This document shows, in pieces, positions 1 through 9,519 of a stretch of 64,000 bases of DNA. The notes beneath the pieces are model-generated. The model saw nothing but the letters and a program-made list of their open reading frames with translations. It had not been told where the DNA came from and searched no databases. Positions within the stretch are counted from its first letter, which is position 1; every line of letters starts with the position of its first letter. The translations under genes were made by a program, and so were the position numbers. Source of the stretch: Saonia flava (GTDB taxonomy: Bacteria > Bacteroidota > Bacteroidia > Flavobacteriales > Flavobacteriaceae); the NCBI RefSeq assembly GCF_011927795.1, contig NZ_JAATJJ010000001.1, positions 2,357,062-2,421,061 on the forward strand. Reading direction: 5' to 3'.

Positions 1-880
1 CTTCAAAATTTGGGTGGGAAATGTCAACAACGTGCAATAGCAAATCAGCCTCCCTAACTTCATCTAATGTACTTTTAAAGCTTTCTACTAATTGGGTAGG
101 CAATTTTCTAATAAAGCCAACCGTGTCACTCAGAAGAAAGGGCAAATTACCAATAACGACCTTCCTTACTGTGGTATCCAGTGTGGCAAAAAGCTTGTTC
201 TCTGCAAAGACCTCACTTTTGCTGATCACATTCATGAGGGTAGACTTGCCAACATTGGTATAGCCTACCAGAGCGACCCTTACAAGAGCGCCACGGTTAC
301 CTCGCTGGGTTTCCATTTGCCTGTCTATTTTGGATAGCTTCTTTTTTAACAAAGAAATCCTGTCCCTAACAATACGTCTATCAGTCTCTATTTCTGTTTC
401 CCCTGGGCCACGCATACCAATACCCCCTTTTTGTCTTTCAAGGTGGGTCCATAAGCCAGTTAACCGTGGCAATAGATATTCATATTGCGCCAACTCTACT
501 TGGGTCCTGGCGTAACTGGTCTGTGCGCGTTGCGCAAAAATATCCAATATCAGGGTTGTTCGGTCCAATATTTTACATCGTAGCTGCTTTTCTATATTTC
601 GTTGTTGGGCCGGCGAAAGTTCATCATCAAAGATAACAGAGCCTATATCATGCTCTTCAACATACTTTTGAACCTCCTCCATTTTACCACTGCCAATATA
701 GGTTTTGGGGTTGGGCAGATCTACCCTTTGTATAAAGCGCTTGTATACTTCACCACCAGCAGTATAGGTTAAGAATTCCAACTCATCTAAATATTCCGTT
801 ACCTTATCTTCGTTTTGCTCACGGTTAATTACACCAATGAGTACGGCTCTTTCATAAGTAATGGTTTTCTTTTCTAACAT
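1..880 (-). CDS. hflX: GTPase HflX (partial, C-terminus outside window)
   Basis: This is the N-terminal 293 residues of a ribosome-associated GTPase of the HflX family, which in other bacteria splits or rescues stalled ribosomes. The start MLEKKTITYERAVL at 880 is the first ATG. Visible parts are the N-terminal HflX domain, the conserved segment RTQVELAQYEYLLPRL, the GxGE-type motif GGIGMRGPGETEIE, a coiled stretch, the P-loop GYTNVGKST, the switch region with DTTVRK and the G3 motif DTVG. The reading frame is still open at base 2, so about 100 residues, including the NKxD motif and C-terminal domain, lie outside the window. The next gene is divergent, with 82 bases between them. Confidence 0.96.
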   Translation of the reverse strand, partial: MLEKKTITYERAVLIGVINREQNEDKVTEYLDELEFLTYTAGGEVYKRFIQRVDLPNPKTYIGSGKMEEVQKYVEEHDIGSVIFDDELSPAQQRNIEKQLRCKILDRTTLILDIFAQRAQTSYARTQVELAQYEYLLPRLTGLWTHLERQKGGIGMRGPGETEIETDRRIVRDRISLLKKKLSKIDRQMETQRGNRGALVRVALVGYTNVGKSTLMNVISKSEVFAENKLFATLDTTVRKVVIGNLPFLLSDTVGFIRKLPTQLVESFKSTLDEVREADLLLHVVDISHPNFE

Positions 881-962
881 CTACATTGTATTAATGTGCA
901 AATCTAAGCAATAGTTGGAAAGCTATTTTTGTATTTTTAGCAGCTTATCAAAATAAAAATAA

Positions 963-1937
963 ATGTTCAAGTCGTTTTTTAAGAAGAAGAAGGATAAAAA
1001 GTTATTTACCATTGCTTTTTACAATGTTGAAAATTTATTTGATACGACGAATGATTTCTACAAGTTGGACGATGATTTTACCCCTAATGGGTTTAAGAAT
1101 TGGACTCCAAAACGTTATCGCAAAAAGTTAATTAAACTGGGCAAGGTAATTTCTCAAATTGGACATACAGAAAATTCAAAACCACCAGTCCTAATTGGCC
1201 TGGCCGAAATAGAAAATGGTAAGGTGGTGAAAGACCTTATCTCTGTGGATACATTAAAGGAAATAGATTATGATTATGTTCACTATGAGTCCCCTGATGA
1301 AAGAGGAATAGATACGGGTTTGATCTATAACACCAAATATTTTGAATTGATACAATCAGAGACTCTTACTGTTTGGATTAATAATCCAAATGGGGAAAGA
1401 GATACTACTAGGGATATTTTATATGTAAATGGAAAATTGAATAAGGAAGAAGTCCACATTTTTGTAAATCATTGGCCTTCGAGAAGAGATGGTGAGATAG
1501 AAACTGGGTATAAAAGAGTACAAGCAGCAGAGACCCTATTGGAAAAAATGGCCATAATTGAAAAGACCCATGAAAATCCTAATTATATTGTTATGGGGGA
1601 TTTTAATGATGGCCCCAATTCTGAAAGTATTAATACCTTACTAGAGGATGGCACTCTTTATAATCCTATGAAACAGCTTTTGTCCCCCGTTAGGGGAAGC
1701 GCAAATTATAAAAGGAAGTGGAGCCTTTTTGATCAAATTCTTTTTTCACACACTTTTTTTAATTATGAAAAAGAAACACACAGTTTTGCCCATGCCAATA
1801 TTTTTGACGAGCATTTTTTAAAAGAGTGGAAAGGAAAATATAAAGGCAACCCATACCGAACCTATGTGGGAAGAAAATATGTAGGGGGCTATAGCGATCA
1901 TTTTCCTGTATATATTCAACTGAAATTCAACGTTTAG
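963..1937 (+). CDS. endonuclease/exonuclease/phosphatase family protein
   Basis: The 324-residue product belongs to the EEP superfamily (DNase I / exonuclease III / phosphatase fold). Diagnostic blocks appear in order: FYNVENLFD near the N-terminus, the metal-binding Glu in IGLAEIENG, VNHWPSRRDG with a catalytic His, VMGDFNDGPNS with the Asp-Asn pair, and YSDHFPVYIQ with the terminal Asp-His. No convincing signal peptide is present: the N-terminus is very basic (FKKKKDKK), so a cytoplasmic location is likely. The substrate cannot be told from sequence; family members act on DNA, RNA, phospholipids or phosphoesters. It is a single-gene unit; a -7-like TATTTTTG lies at 924-931 without a clear -33 partner. 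Confidence 0.85.
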   Translation: MFKSFFKKKKDKKLFTIAFYNVENLFDTTNDFYKLDDDFTPNGFKNWTPKRYRKKLIKLGKVISQIGHTENSKPPVLIGLAEIENGKVVKDLISVDTLKEIDYDYVHYESPDERGIDTGLIYNTKYFELIQSETLTVWINNPNGERDTTRDILYVNGKLNKEEVHIFVNHWPSRRDGEIETGYKRVQAAETLLEKMAIIEKTHENPNYIVMGDFNDGPNSESINTLLEDGTLYNPMKQLLSPVRGSANYKRKWSLFDQILFSHTFFNYEKETHSFAHANIFDEHFLKEWKGKYKGNPYRTYVGRKYVGGYSDHFPVYIQLKFNV

Positions 1938-2111
1938 AGGCTTATTTTCTTAAAAAGAATCAAGAAAGATTTTTCCTACACATCAAAAAATTGGCATTTC
2001 ACAACAGAATGCTAAAATTTTCGCGCACTTCATCGAAAAAAGGTTGCCATTTAACGAAAGAAAAGAGTATTTCACCTATGTTTGTAGTCCAAATCCTACT
2101 TAGCCTACATC

Positions 2112-4322
2112 ATGACCTACAAATCAAACCCGTACAACACTCTGCATATTTATATGCTCTTGTTGTTATTTACTTTCAATTTGGTATCTGTTTTTAGTCA
2201 GTCTGATATTCAAAAGGAAAATATAAGAGCTAAATATAATTCTTCTAAATTGTCAGTTTTCAACTCAGAATTAAAAAAAGATTACGACCAGTCAAGGGAT
2301 AAAATGGTGAGATTGGCAAAGGCCAATGGTTGGACTATATCAGAGACTCTTTCAAACGGGAGCTTTGTTGAGCTGCAAGATGTAGGGGAAGATGGGGCTC
2401 CTTTATATTATACAACTTTGAATGACAATGTAAACCATACTTCCAGGGCAGATGCATTGCATAATGGCGGAGCATTAAAATTGGGACTTAATGGAGAAGG
2501 AATGCAAGTAGGCGTATGGGATGGAGGCACGGCATTAAAATCCCACCAAGAATTTGGCAATAGGGTATTGAGTGCAGATGGCAGTGAAAAGACAGATAAA
2601 CATGCAACTATGGTTATGGGTACTTTGATAGCTTCCGGAATAAAAGAAAAGGCGAAGGGGATTATTTATAAGGCAACGGCTTTATCAAATGACTGGACAA
2701 AGGATAAAATTGAAGTTGCTGAAGCAGCGGCAAATGGATTGTTGTTGTCTAACCATTCTTATGGAATAAAAACAGACCGTGTGCCAGATTGGTATTTTGG
2801 TTCTTATATTAAAATATCACAGGATTGGGACAAAATTATGTATAATGCACCGTATTATTTAATGGTTACTGCTTCTGGTAACGCTCAACACTCTAGGGAT
2901 AACGATACACCCATTTACGGAAAAAACACAGATGGCTTTGACCTTATTTTGGGGTTTTCTGCTTCAAAAAATGGTGTGACGGTAGCTGCTGCCGAATCTG
3001 ATATTGATAGAAAGGGCAATATAGTTAATGCTACAGTTGCTGGTTATAGCAGTTTTGGACCTATGGATGATAGCCGAATTAAGCCAGATATTTCTGGTGC
3101 GGGCACTAATATATTTACAACATCTTCAACAGGAACAAAAAATTATGATGTGTCATCGGGAACATCTATGGCAACACCAGGAGTAACAGGCTCTATGCTT
3201 TTGTTGCAACAGTATTATGAAAGATTGAACAACACATATATGAAAGCAGCCACCCTAAAAGGATTGGTATTACACACTGCTGACGATGTGCAAAATCCAG
3301 GACCCGATTATAGGATGGGTTGGGGAGTAATTAATACAGTAGCTGCTGCAGATGCAATTACCAATGAAGAGTACAGCACAGTTATTTCAGAAGACGAATT
3401 GGAAAATGGAGAAATATATACTTTAACGGTTAACTCAAATGGAACAGATCCATTAATGGCTTCTATTTCTTGGACAGATCCTGCTACCGGATTTGTGAAC
3501 AGGGGAACCTTGAACGATGTTACCGCAGCGTTGGTAAACGATTTGGATATTAGAATTGAAAAGGATGGGAAGACCTTTTTCCCATGGAAGTTAAGTGCCG
3601 CTAACGCAACAGCTGCTGCAACTAAAGGAGATAACAAAGTAGACCCTTTTGAAAAAATACAAATTGATAATGCTAAAGGAGAATATACTATTACAATAAG
3701 CCACAAGGGAAATTTGAGCACTAGCGTTCAAAACTTTTCTTTGATTGTAACTGGAGTTGAAGTTACCCAATGCAATGTTGATATGCCTTCGGAAACAAAT
3801 TTGGGAGAAGCAGGTGATGAATCTGTAGTAATGGAGTGGAAAGAAGCTCCAGACACTCTTTTTGAGGCACAATTCAAGAATGAAAATTCTGATGACTGGA
3901 CTACCGAATACACATACAACAATTTTATTGAGTTAAAGGAATTGACAATTGGTGAGACTTACGAATTTAGATTAAAAGCCATTTGTACAGAAAATATAGG
4001 ATCAGATTACACCCCGAAACTTACCTTTGTTTTTGAAGCAGAGGGAACCGAACTGCAGGATGCATTGGATTACGAAACGTTGTCAACAGATTCACAAATG
4101 AGTATTTCTGTTTATCCAAATCCTGCAGTTGAAGAAATTAGTCTGGAGGGCAATATATCCAGTAATGCAGCTTACAGCATTGTCTCAACAACAGGGATTA
4201 CTGTAAAGACAGGCAATGCTTCAGCTGCAAAAATTCATGTAAGCGATTTGTCGGAAGGACTTTATATTTTAAGTGTCCAAGATTTAAGAGGCGTTAAAAG
4301 CACAAAGTTTTATAAGAATTAA
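2112..4322 (+). CDS. secreted S8 subtilisin-like protease with T9SS sorting domain
   Basis: The product is a secreted serine protease of family S8. The catalytic residues are Asp137 in VGVWDGGT, His164 in DKHATMVMG, oxyanion Asn257 in TASGNAQ and Ser352 in GTSMATPG. A propeptide-like segment precedes the catalytic domain. After it come a P-domain-like beta region, a fibronectin type III-like domain at about 565-650, and a C-terminal type IX secretion signal beginning ISVYPNPA with the closing KxxKFYKN. The signal peptide is MLLLLFTFNLVSVFSQ, so the true start may be the internal ATG at 2154 (residue 15); the listed ATG at 2112 adds a 14-residue polar leader. Its 3' end overlaps the convergent exonuclease gene by 4 bases. 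Confidence 0.93.
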   Translation: MTYKSNPYNTLHIYMLLLLFTFNLVSVFSQSDIQKENIRAKYNSSKLSVFNSELKKDYDQSRDKMVRLAKANGWTISETLSNGSFVELQDVGEDGAPLYYTTLNDNVNHTSRADALHNGGALKLGLNGEGMQVGVWDGGTALKSHQEFGNRVLSADGSEKTDKHATMVMGTLIASGIKEKAKGIIYKATALSNDWTKDKIEVAEAAANGLLLSNHSYGIKTDRVPDWYFGSYIKISQDWDKIMYNAPYYLMVTASGNAQHSRDNDTPIYGKNTDGFDLILGFSASKNGVTVAAAESDIDRKGNIVNATVAGYSSFGPMDDSRIKPDISGAGTNIFTTSSTGTKNYDVSSGTSMATPGVTGSMLLLQQYYERLNNTYMKAATLKGLVLHTADDVQNPGPDYRMGWGVINTVAAADAITNEEYSTVISEDELENGEIYTLTVNSNGTDPLMASISWTDPATGFVNRGTLNDVTAALVNDLDIRIEKDGKTFFPWKLSAANATAAATKGDNKVDPFEKIQIDNAKGEYTITISHKGNLSTSVQNFSLIVTGVEVTQCNVDMPSETNLGEAGDESVVMEWKEAPDTLFEAQFKNENSDDWTTEYTYNNFIELKELTIGETYEFRLKAICTENIGSDYTPKLTFVFEAEGTELQDALDYETLSTDSQMSISVYPNPAVEEISLEGNISSNAAYSIVSTTGITVKTGNASAAKIHVSDLSEGLYILSVQDLRGVKSTKFYKN

Positions 4323-5032
4323 ATTCTTACTATTTCATTGTCACTTAACAACTCCTCATTGCGTAACCGTAGAAAGACCTGAGCAGTGGTTATGACATCC
4401 AACTCGCAGTATTTAATGATGCGGTCCAAATCTCCATTGTTGTAGTATACATCACGAACCATACTGCCATCTATATCTTCTTTAGGAGAAGGAATGCCCA
4501 ATACATTTGCCATTAATTTTAAGGAAGTATAGTGCTTATAATCTCCAAACTTCCATAATTCCATAGTATCCAAATGGGGAACTTCCCAAGGCTTTTTCCC
4601 AAAAAGGTCCAATTTATAGGGAAGATTAATACCATGGATAACCATCCTACGGGCTATATATGGAAAATCAAACTCCTTGCCATTGTGCGCACAAAGTAAA
4701 TGGTTGGGCTTGCTAAAATGTGAATTCAATAAATTTTTAAACTCTTTAAGAAGTTTAGCTTCAGCACCATGAAAAGTGGTGACCCTAAAATTTCGTACAT
4801 CTCCCTTACTTGTGAAATACCCAACGGAAATACAAATAATTTTTCCAAACTCTGCCCAGATACCAGCTCTTTCATAAAATTCTTCGGCTGTGAATTCGTC
4901 TTTTCTTTGGTACTGGGTTTTGTGTTCCCAAAGTTCTTGTTTTACATCATCCAACTGTTCAAAAGTTTCACTCTCTGGAACGGTTTCAATGTCAAGAAAA
5001 AGGATATGTTCTAAATTGAGTTTGTACAGCAT
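4319..5032 (-). CDS. predicted 3'-5' exonuclease (PolB-associated DEDD type)
   Basis: This 237-residue protein matches the DNA_pol_B_exo2 type of DEDD exonucleases found as stand-alone proteins in Bacteroidota. The Exo I motif is LFLDIETVP (Asp14 and Glu16), Exo II is LLCAHNGKEFDFPYIARRM, and Exo III is the Asp in YCELDVITTAQVF. It probably degrades single-stranded DNA in a repair or proofreading role; the exact partner is unknown. It is the most upstream gene of its direction here, its stop codon overlaps that of the convergent protease gene, and it is followed upstream by the alkyltransferase gene read in the same direction 44 bases away. Confidence 0.86.
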   Translation of the reverse strand: MLYKLNLEHILFLDIETVPESETFEQLDDVKQELWEHKTQYQRKDEFTAEEFYERAGIWAEFGKIICISVGYFTSKGDVRNFRVTTFHGAEAKLLKEFKNLLNSHFSKPNHLLCAHNGKEFDFPYIARRMVIHGINLPYKLDLFGKKPWEVPHLDTMELWKFGDYKHYTSLKLMANVLGIPSPKEDIDGSMVRDVYYNNGDLDRIIKYCELDVITTAQVFLRLRNEELLSDNEIVRI

Positions 5033-5076
5033 ATCAATAGTTAATGTGCTGTAATATAAGATTTAAATTAATTCGT

Positions 5077-5550
5077 TTAAAACAAGGATTGTTGTTTTGC
5101 AGGGCTTTCGTGCTCCAAAAGCCACTTTTTTCTGTGTAATCCACCTGCGTAACCAGTGAGTGAACCATCACTCCCAATCACCCTATGACATGGAACAACA
5201 ATCCACAACGGATTTTTTCCATTGGCGGATGCAGCAGCCCTAATAGCTTTTACATCACCCAACCGTTTTGATAAATCTAGATAGGATATGGTTTTTCCAT
5301 ATGGAATTTGCTGCAGTTCTTTCCATACTTTTTTTTGGAAATCGGTTCCCTGGGGATTTAGGGTCAAGCTAAATTCACGTCTTTTTCCTTCAAAATATTC
5401 ATGCAATTGATAAACGGCGTCCTCTAAAACTTCGGGGAATACACTATCAACCTCTTTTTCATTGTTTAGAACTATGATTGATGACAACCCATTTTCATCG
5501 CCTTCTAATTTGGCAACACCCAAAGGGGTATGTATGTGTGCGGTTTGCAT
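5077..5550 (-). CDS. ogt: methylated-DNA--[protein]-cysteine S-methyltransferase
   Basis: The 157-residue protein is an O6-alkylguanine-DNA alkyltransferase that removes alkyl groups from guanine by suicide transfer to a cysteine. The acceptor is Cys121 in VVPCHRVIGSDGSLTGYAGG, the canonical PCHRV box. The upstream segment FQKKVWKELQQIPYGKTISY is the typical helix and hairpin of the C-terminal DNA-binding domain, and Arg104 in AIRAAASANG is the finger arginine. It has no Ada-type N-terminal domain. Its ATG overlaps the stop of the upstream CNNM gene in TAATG, so the two are translationally coupled. Confidence 0.95.
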   Translation of the reverse strand: MQTAHIHTPLGVAKLEGDENGLSSIIVLNNEKEVDSVFPEVLEDAVYQLHEYFEGKRREFSLTLNPQGTDFQKKVWKELQQIPYGKTISYLDLSKRLGDVKAIRAAASANGKNPLWIVVPCHRVIGSDGSLTGYAGGLHRKKWLLEHESPAKQQSLF

Positions 5551-6659
5551 TACTCAATTATTCCAGATCGTTTTGCTCTTGTCTCCCAATTTTTTCTGGC
5601 CAATTGTTGAAGATCTTCCACATGGTCACTTTCATCCATGATTTCGAGGCCCAATAAAGTCTCTATCAAGTCTTCCATGGTTACTAATCCACTTATGGAA
5701 CCATATTCATCTACAACCAAGGCAATGTGCTCTCTTTTGGCTATAAAGGTTTCAAAGAGTTGTGGAATGGGAGTGCTTCTTTTGGTAATCAGAATATCCC
5801 GTCTTATTTCAGAAAGTGGGACATCTCCATTTTTATGGATAATCTCTTCGAGAATATTGTCTTTTAGGACAAAACCGGTGATATTATCCATTTTTTCTCC
5901 AAAAACAGGAATTCTAGAAAATCGCATTTTGGGATTTTCTTCAAAAAAGTCCTGTATGCTCCTGTTTTCGTTTGCTATTTTCATAACTGCCCTTGGAGTC
6001 ATGATGTCTTTCACAAAAACCTCATCAAACCTGAGCAAGTTTTTGATGACTTTGGATTCCGATTCTTGAAAAACACCTTCTTCATGGGCAATATCTGCCA
6101 TGGCGGTAAAATCTTCACGACTCAATACACTTCCATGATGCCCTTTGCCCCCTACCAATTTTGTAAAAAGCTGAAGTACCCATAGAAGTCCTGTCCATTT
6201 AAGGACCAATACCATTCCTTTTAAAGTTTTGGCTGTAAAATTGGCCAATTGTCGCCAATAGGTGGCCCCTATTGTTTTAGGGATTATTTCAGAAGCAATA
6301 AGAATCAAAATGGTCATAATGGTGGAAACAACACCTACCATAAGATCTTCTGTAAACTCAATTCCTAAGAAAGTTCTTGTTGTGGAGCCGTATAAATCTG
6401 TATATGCAACCTTTGCTTGGACCCCTACTAATATAGCGCCCACGGTATGAGCAATGGTATTTAGAGTAAGGATGGCAATTAAAGGTTTGTCCACATCTTT
6501 TTTTAATTCCTCCAGTGTTTCTGCATAGGCCTTTCTTTCTTTCTTTTTAAGATTTATATAAGTTGGGGTAACGCTTAACAAGACGGCTTCCAAGATCGAA
6601 CATAGGAAAGAAAAAAAGATTGAAATGACAGCATAAAAGATGAGTAGGCCCATAGACAA
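5550..6659 (-). CDS. CNNM domain / CBS pair transporter-like protein (HlyC/CorC family)
   Basis: This 369-residue membrane protein has an N-terminal DUF21/CNNM domain with about four membrane segments (residues 1-165), a linker, and a CBS pair beginning around FVKDIMTPRAVMKI. The second CBS domain ends in VVDEYGSISGLVTMEDLIETLLG. The usual C-terminal CorC_HlyC domain is short or absent (the protein ends soon after DESDHVEDLQ), which fits the shorter CNNM subtype. Family members are linked to magnesium or cobalt efflux and often called hemolysin-like, but no lysis activity should be assumed. It is the first gene of a two-gene unit with ogt. Confidence 0.88.
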   Translation of the reverse strand: MSMGLLIFYAVISIFFSFLCSILEAVLLSVTPTYINLKKKERKAYAETLEELKKDVDKPLIAILTLNTIAHTVGAILVGVQAKVAYTDLYGSTTRTFLGIEFTEDLMVGVVSTIMTILILIASEIIPKTIGATYWRQLANFTAKTLKGMVLVLKWTGLLWVLQLFTKLVGGKGHHGSVLSREDFTAMADIAHEEGVFQESESKVIKNLLRFDEVFVKDIMTPRAVMKIANENRSIQDFFEENPKMRFSRIPVFGEKMDNITGFVLKDNILEEIIHKNGDVPLSEIRRDILITKRSTPIPQLFETFIAKREHIALVVDEYGSISGLVTMEDLIETLLGLEIMDESDHVEDLQQLARKNWETRAKRSGIIE

Positions 6660-6786
6660 TAAAAAAATGAATTACGAAAGTACTAATTTAATAATATACT
6701 CAAGACCAAAAAGGTAATGCTCATTTAAAATAAATTAGAACAAAAAATGGCTTAGCTTATCCTTAAAATTAATTCATAAATTAATT

Positions 6787-7398
6787 TTAATTCCTGACTT
6801 TTCCTGTAAAGACACTGGGTTTATCAATACCAGAGGCAAAAGGATTTCCAGAAGATCGTCTAAAGGAAACCACTTGACCTATATGCCAAAGGGCATCAGC
6901 AATGGGACCATTTAATTGATTCCAGAACGGAAATTCTGATTGCCCATTATCATTTTTAAAAACAATTTTATAGCTCTCAAAGTCAGAAGAAGTACTTGTT
7001 CTTAGAATTTCTGCAGCTTCTTTTATTAATTCTAAAGTTTCCTTTCTTTTCCCTTGAAAATCTAGGCTAGGGTATTCCGTTCCGTTTATGTTTGGTCTTT
7101 GGTTTACAGAATTGTTTACTACGCGAACCAAGCCTAAAATATGGTCTATGGTTTGTTCAGTGGTTCTAGCCTCATCATTGGGTTTAAAACTTAAGTCTTC
7201 CGGTCTTAACCCATTTGTGGCCCAGTAAAATCGAAAACCTACTCCATCTAACATTCTAGCAGAAACTGTACCTGCTGTGTAGGTTTCTGAATAGCCATCA
7301 GGTATTTCTCGGTAAGGTAAATCCATATTCTCTGGAGTTTGGGAATAAGTTACTTGAATGAGGCTTAAAAGTGCAATTAGCAGTGTGATTTTTTTCAT
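6787..7398 (-). CDS. exported DinB-like four-helix protein
   Basis: The 203-residue protein begins with a clear signal peptide ending LSLIQVTYSQ. The rest resembles the DinB/DfsB metal-binding four-helix bundle: an early helix (VSARMLDGVGFRFYWA), a middle segment with TTEQTIDHILGLVRVV containing a candidate metal-binding His, and a final WHIGQVVSFRR with another candidate His. DinB proteins are usually cytoplasmic thiol-dependent enzymes, so an exported version is less common. Function unknown. It lies 79 bases downstream of the exported-protein operon that ends at 7478 and could be its last member. Confidence 0.7.
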   Translation of the reverse strand: MKKITLLIALLSLIQVTYSQTPENMDLPYREIPDGYSETYTAGTVSARMLDGVGFRFYWATNGLRPEDLSFKPNDEARTTEQTIDHILGLVRVVNNSVNQRPNINGTEYPSLDFQGKRKETLELIKEAAEILRTSTSSDFESYKIVFKNDNGQSEFPFWNQLNGPIADALWHIGQVVSFRRSSGNPFASGIDKPSVFTGKVRN

Positions 7399-7477
7399 TT
7401 TATAAACTTATAATAATTGATTCAGCAAATAAATTTTGTTTTGTTCAAAAGTGCTCAAAGGTAATTCACTGGCTGCT

Positions 7478-8368
7478 TTATTTTAATTTTTTCAACATAA
7501 GGTCCCATCGTACCCAATAGATGTGGCAATCTTCTTCACTAGTGCCTTGCGTATAAAAAAGATATTTACCATCTGGTGAAACGTATTGACCAAAACGATG
7601 AGCTGGACCTTCGTTGATTATAGAACTAATGCTTTTAGAGGGTGTCCAGCTACCATCTGCTTTCCGGAAAGTAATGTGCAGTTTACTTTCGTATGTAGGG
7701 GTTTCTTCGGCACTAATAATCATGTAAGATTCATCGGGAGCTACATATAAATCCCCATCAAAACCTAGAGTGTTTATAGGTTTGCCTATGCTCTTGACTA
7801 TAGTATCGGTTTTGTTCATAGAAAACGTACTAAAGTCATAACCACTATAATCACTTTTATCCAGACCAGAGCCAACATAATAGGTTCCACTTTGGGTTGG
7901 CATAAAATTGTATAAACCATAGCTTTTATTTAAATATTCATAGGGTTCGTTCCATTCTCCATTTTTCTTTTCGGATATCCAAACATTGCTGCCACTTGCT
8001 CCAAAATAGAGTCTATTGCCATCCATGGACAATGTTGGGTTTGATACATTTTCTGCAAATAGTTTTGGTTTACTCCAATTTGTACCATCAAAAGAAATAA
8101 TATTTGTTCCTGAATTATTGGAATCAAACCAATGAGCTGCATAGGAATAATAAAATTCTTTTCCGCTCTCAGAAAAAGCGACCCGACCCAAAACAATACC
8201 AGAATCTACCAACATTCCTTTGGCAAATATTTCTGGTATTTCACTTGGGACTTTCTGACCTAAATAGGCCTTGGGAGATTCCCAAAAGGAATTTTGTTTG
8301 CTGTTTTTACATTGAAAAATCAGAAATAGACAGATAAATATAAATAGAGGATATTTTAAATTCATCAT
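7478..8368 (-). CDS. lipoprotein with PD40/TolB-like beta-propeller repeats
   Basis: The 296-residue product has a lipoprotein signal with Cys20 (LFLIFQCKNSK). The body is made of repeated beta-propeller blades recognisable by VAFSESGKEFYYS, PTLSMDGNRLYFGAS, YVAPDESYMIISAEE and YVSPDGKYLFYTQG, which are PD40-type repeats. It is probably anchored in a membrane facing outward and binds a ligand or partner; no catalytic residues are evident. The start overlaps the stop of the upstream gene by 4 bases (8365-8368), so it is the third gene of a coupled operon with two paralogous exported proteins. Confidence 0.8.
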   Translation of the reverse strand: MMNLKYPLFIFICLFLIFQCKNSKQNSFWESPKAYLGQKVPSEIPEIFAKGMLVDSGIVLGRVAFSESGKEFYYSYAAHWFDSNNSGTNIISFDGTNWSKPKLFAENVSNPTLSMDGNRLYFGASGSNVWISEKKNGEWNEPYEYLNKSYGLYNFMPTQSGTYYVGSGLDKSDYSGYDFSTFSMNKTDTIVKSIGKPINTLGFDGDLYVAPDESYMIISAEETPTYESKLHITFRKADGSWTPSKSISSIINEGPAHRFGQYVSPDGKYLFYTQGTSEEDCHIYWVRWDLMLKKLK

Positions 8369-9519
8369 TTTTCATTTTTAAAAGTAATTCCATCCATTTT
8401 ATCCAATCGGGCAATGAGCCCCCAGCCATAGAAATAATTGGCAAGACCAATCATTATTTCATTTTCTCCTTCCTTAAGAGGTAGTTTTATACTTGTGTTT
8501 ATAATTGTACAGCGGCCCTTTGGTTCTTTTTGACTTGGAGTGCCAAAATAATTCTTGTCAACCAAAAGAATTGCTCCATTTATAAAAACCCAAACCTCGT
8601 CACTAAACCCTAAATTTAGAGTCCTTTCTTGGTCACTGGTTGATGTAATGGAGGTCCTTAACCATGCTAGTCTTCGTCCATCTTGTTCAGTATATAGCCC
8701 ATATTCTCTGCTCAAATTAACAATGGCCCTGCTTTCTGCTTTAATGGGTTTCCAAATTGTGGTACTATCCGGCAAATTAGATGAGTTTATTTTGCCATAC
8801 ATACTAGGCAGTGGAAATTCTATGTCCTTCCCAAAAGGAAAATTAATGGGTTCGGTCACCTCCCAATTCCTTAGGTATCTAGTGTCATTGTGGGCCGAAA
8901 TATACCCAGCCTCTGGACTCAGGTTTTCCGTGATATTGGGTTTTAGTTCAAGATTGGCATAAATAACATTTCCTGAGAGGGAAATGCCACCAGAATTTTG
9001 CCAACCTTCTAATTCCGGAACTATCAGGGCGGGTTTTTCCATGTCATTGACATAGGCTTTCATTTGCTTTCCATTAACGATAAGTTTAATATGGTTCCAA
9101 CCTTCCTTATAAATAGTGGCACCAGCTTGGTATTCGTCTGATAAGTCCCAGATGCTCATCCCATCCATGATGGCTGCATATTGAAGAGTTGTTCTTATAT
9201 ACGGGGTAGTTTCCCCAAAAGAGCGGATGTAAAAGTTATCTCCGTTCTTTCTATCCTCGGACATCCTAAAATTAATCCCAGGGAAACCCTGTCCTATCAA
9301 TTCCACATCAAACTCAATGGTCCCATTTGTGAAAATATGGTCCTTCAAAAAGATTTGATAATACTTGTTCGGTTTGTTTTTGGCCGCTAATACACCACGG
9401 TGCATTACGAATTCCACTGTTGTGCTATCATGTTCCCAATGTGTGGCATCCATAGGGATTTTTTGGGAAAATGATAACTGTGAAAAACAGATGAGTACAA
9501 TAAAAATCCTCATGATCAT
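8365..9519 (-). CDS. exported DUF1080/LamG-like protein
   Basis: The 384-residue protein starts with a signal peptide ending FSQLSFSQ. Residues about 25-195 form a concanavalin-like (LamG or DUF1080, 3-keto-disaccharide hydrolase-like) jelly roll, with INFRMSEDRKNGDNFYIRS, GWNHIKLIVNGKQMKAYV and SGGISLSG. A second half from about residue 200 (WEVTEPINFP) looks like another beta-sandwich with a carbohydrate-binding character. It is paralogous to the next upstream gene: both share FRxSED, FYxR, QYxA and the WxHxKxIV...YV pattern. Overlaps of 4 bases at both ends make it the middle gene of a tightly coupled three-gene operon. The substrate is unknown. Confidence 0.75.
   Translation of the reverse strand: MIMRIFIVLICFSQLSFSQKIPMDATHWEHDSTTVEFVMHRGVLAAKNKPNKYYQIFLKDHIFTNGTIEFDVELIGQGFPGINFRMSEDRKNGDNFYIRSFGETTPYIRTTLQYAAIMDGMSIWDLSDEYQAGATIYKEGWNHIKLIVNGKQMKAYVNDMEKPALIVPELEGWQNSGGISLSGNVIYANLELKPNITENLSPEAGYISAHNDTRYLRNWEVTEPINFPFGKDIEFPLPSMYGKINSSNLPDSTTIWKPIKAESRAIVNLSREYGLYTEQDGRRLAWLRTSITSTSDQERTLNLGFSDEVWVFINGAILLVDKNYFGTPSQKEPKGRCTIINTSIKLPLKEGENEIMIGLANYFYGWGLIARLDKMDGITFKNEK

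Noticed and set aside
1991-2197. 68-residue frame before the S8 protease
   Set aside because: It overlaps the protease start in another frame, has a composition unlike the neighbours and no ATG start.
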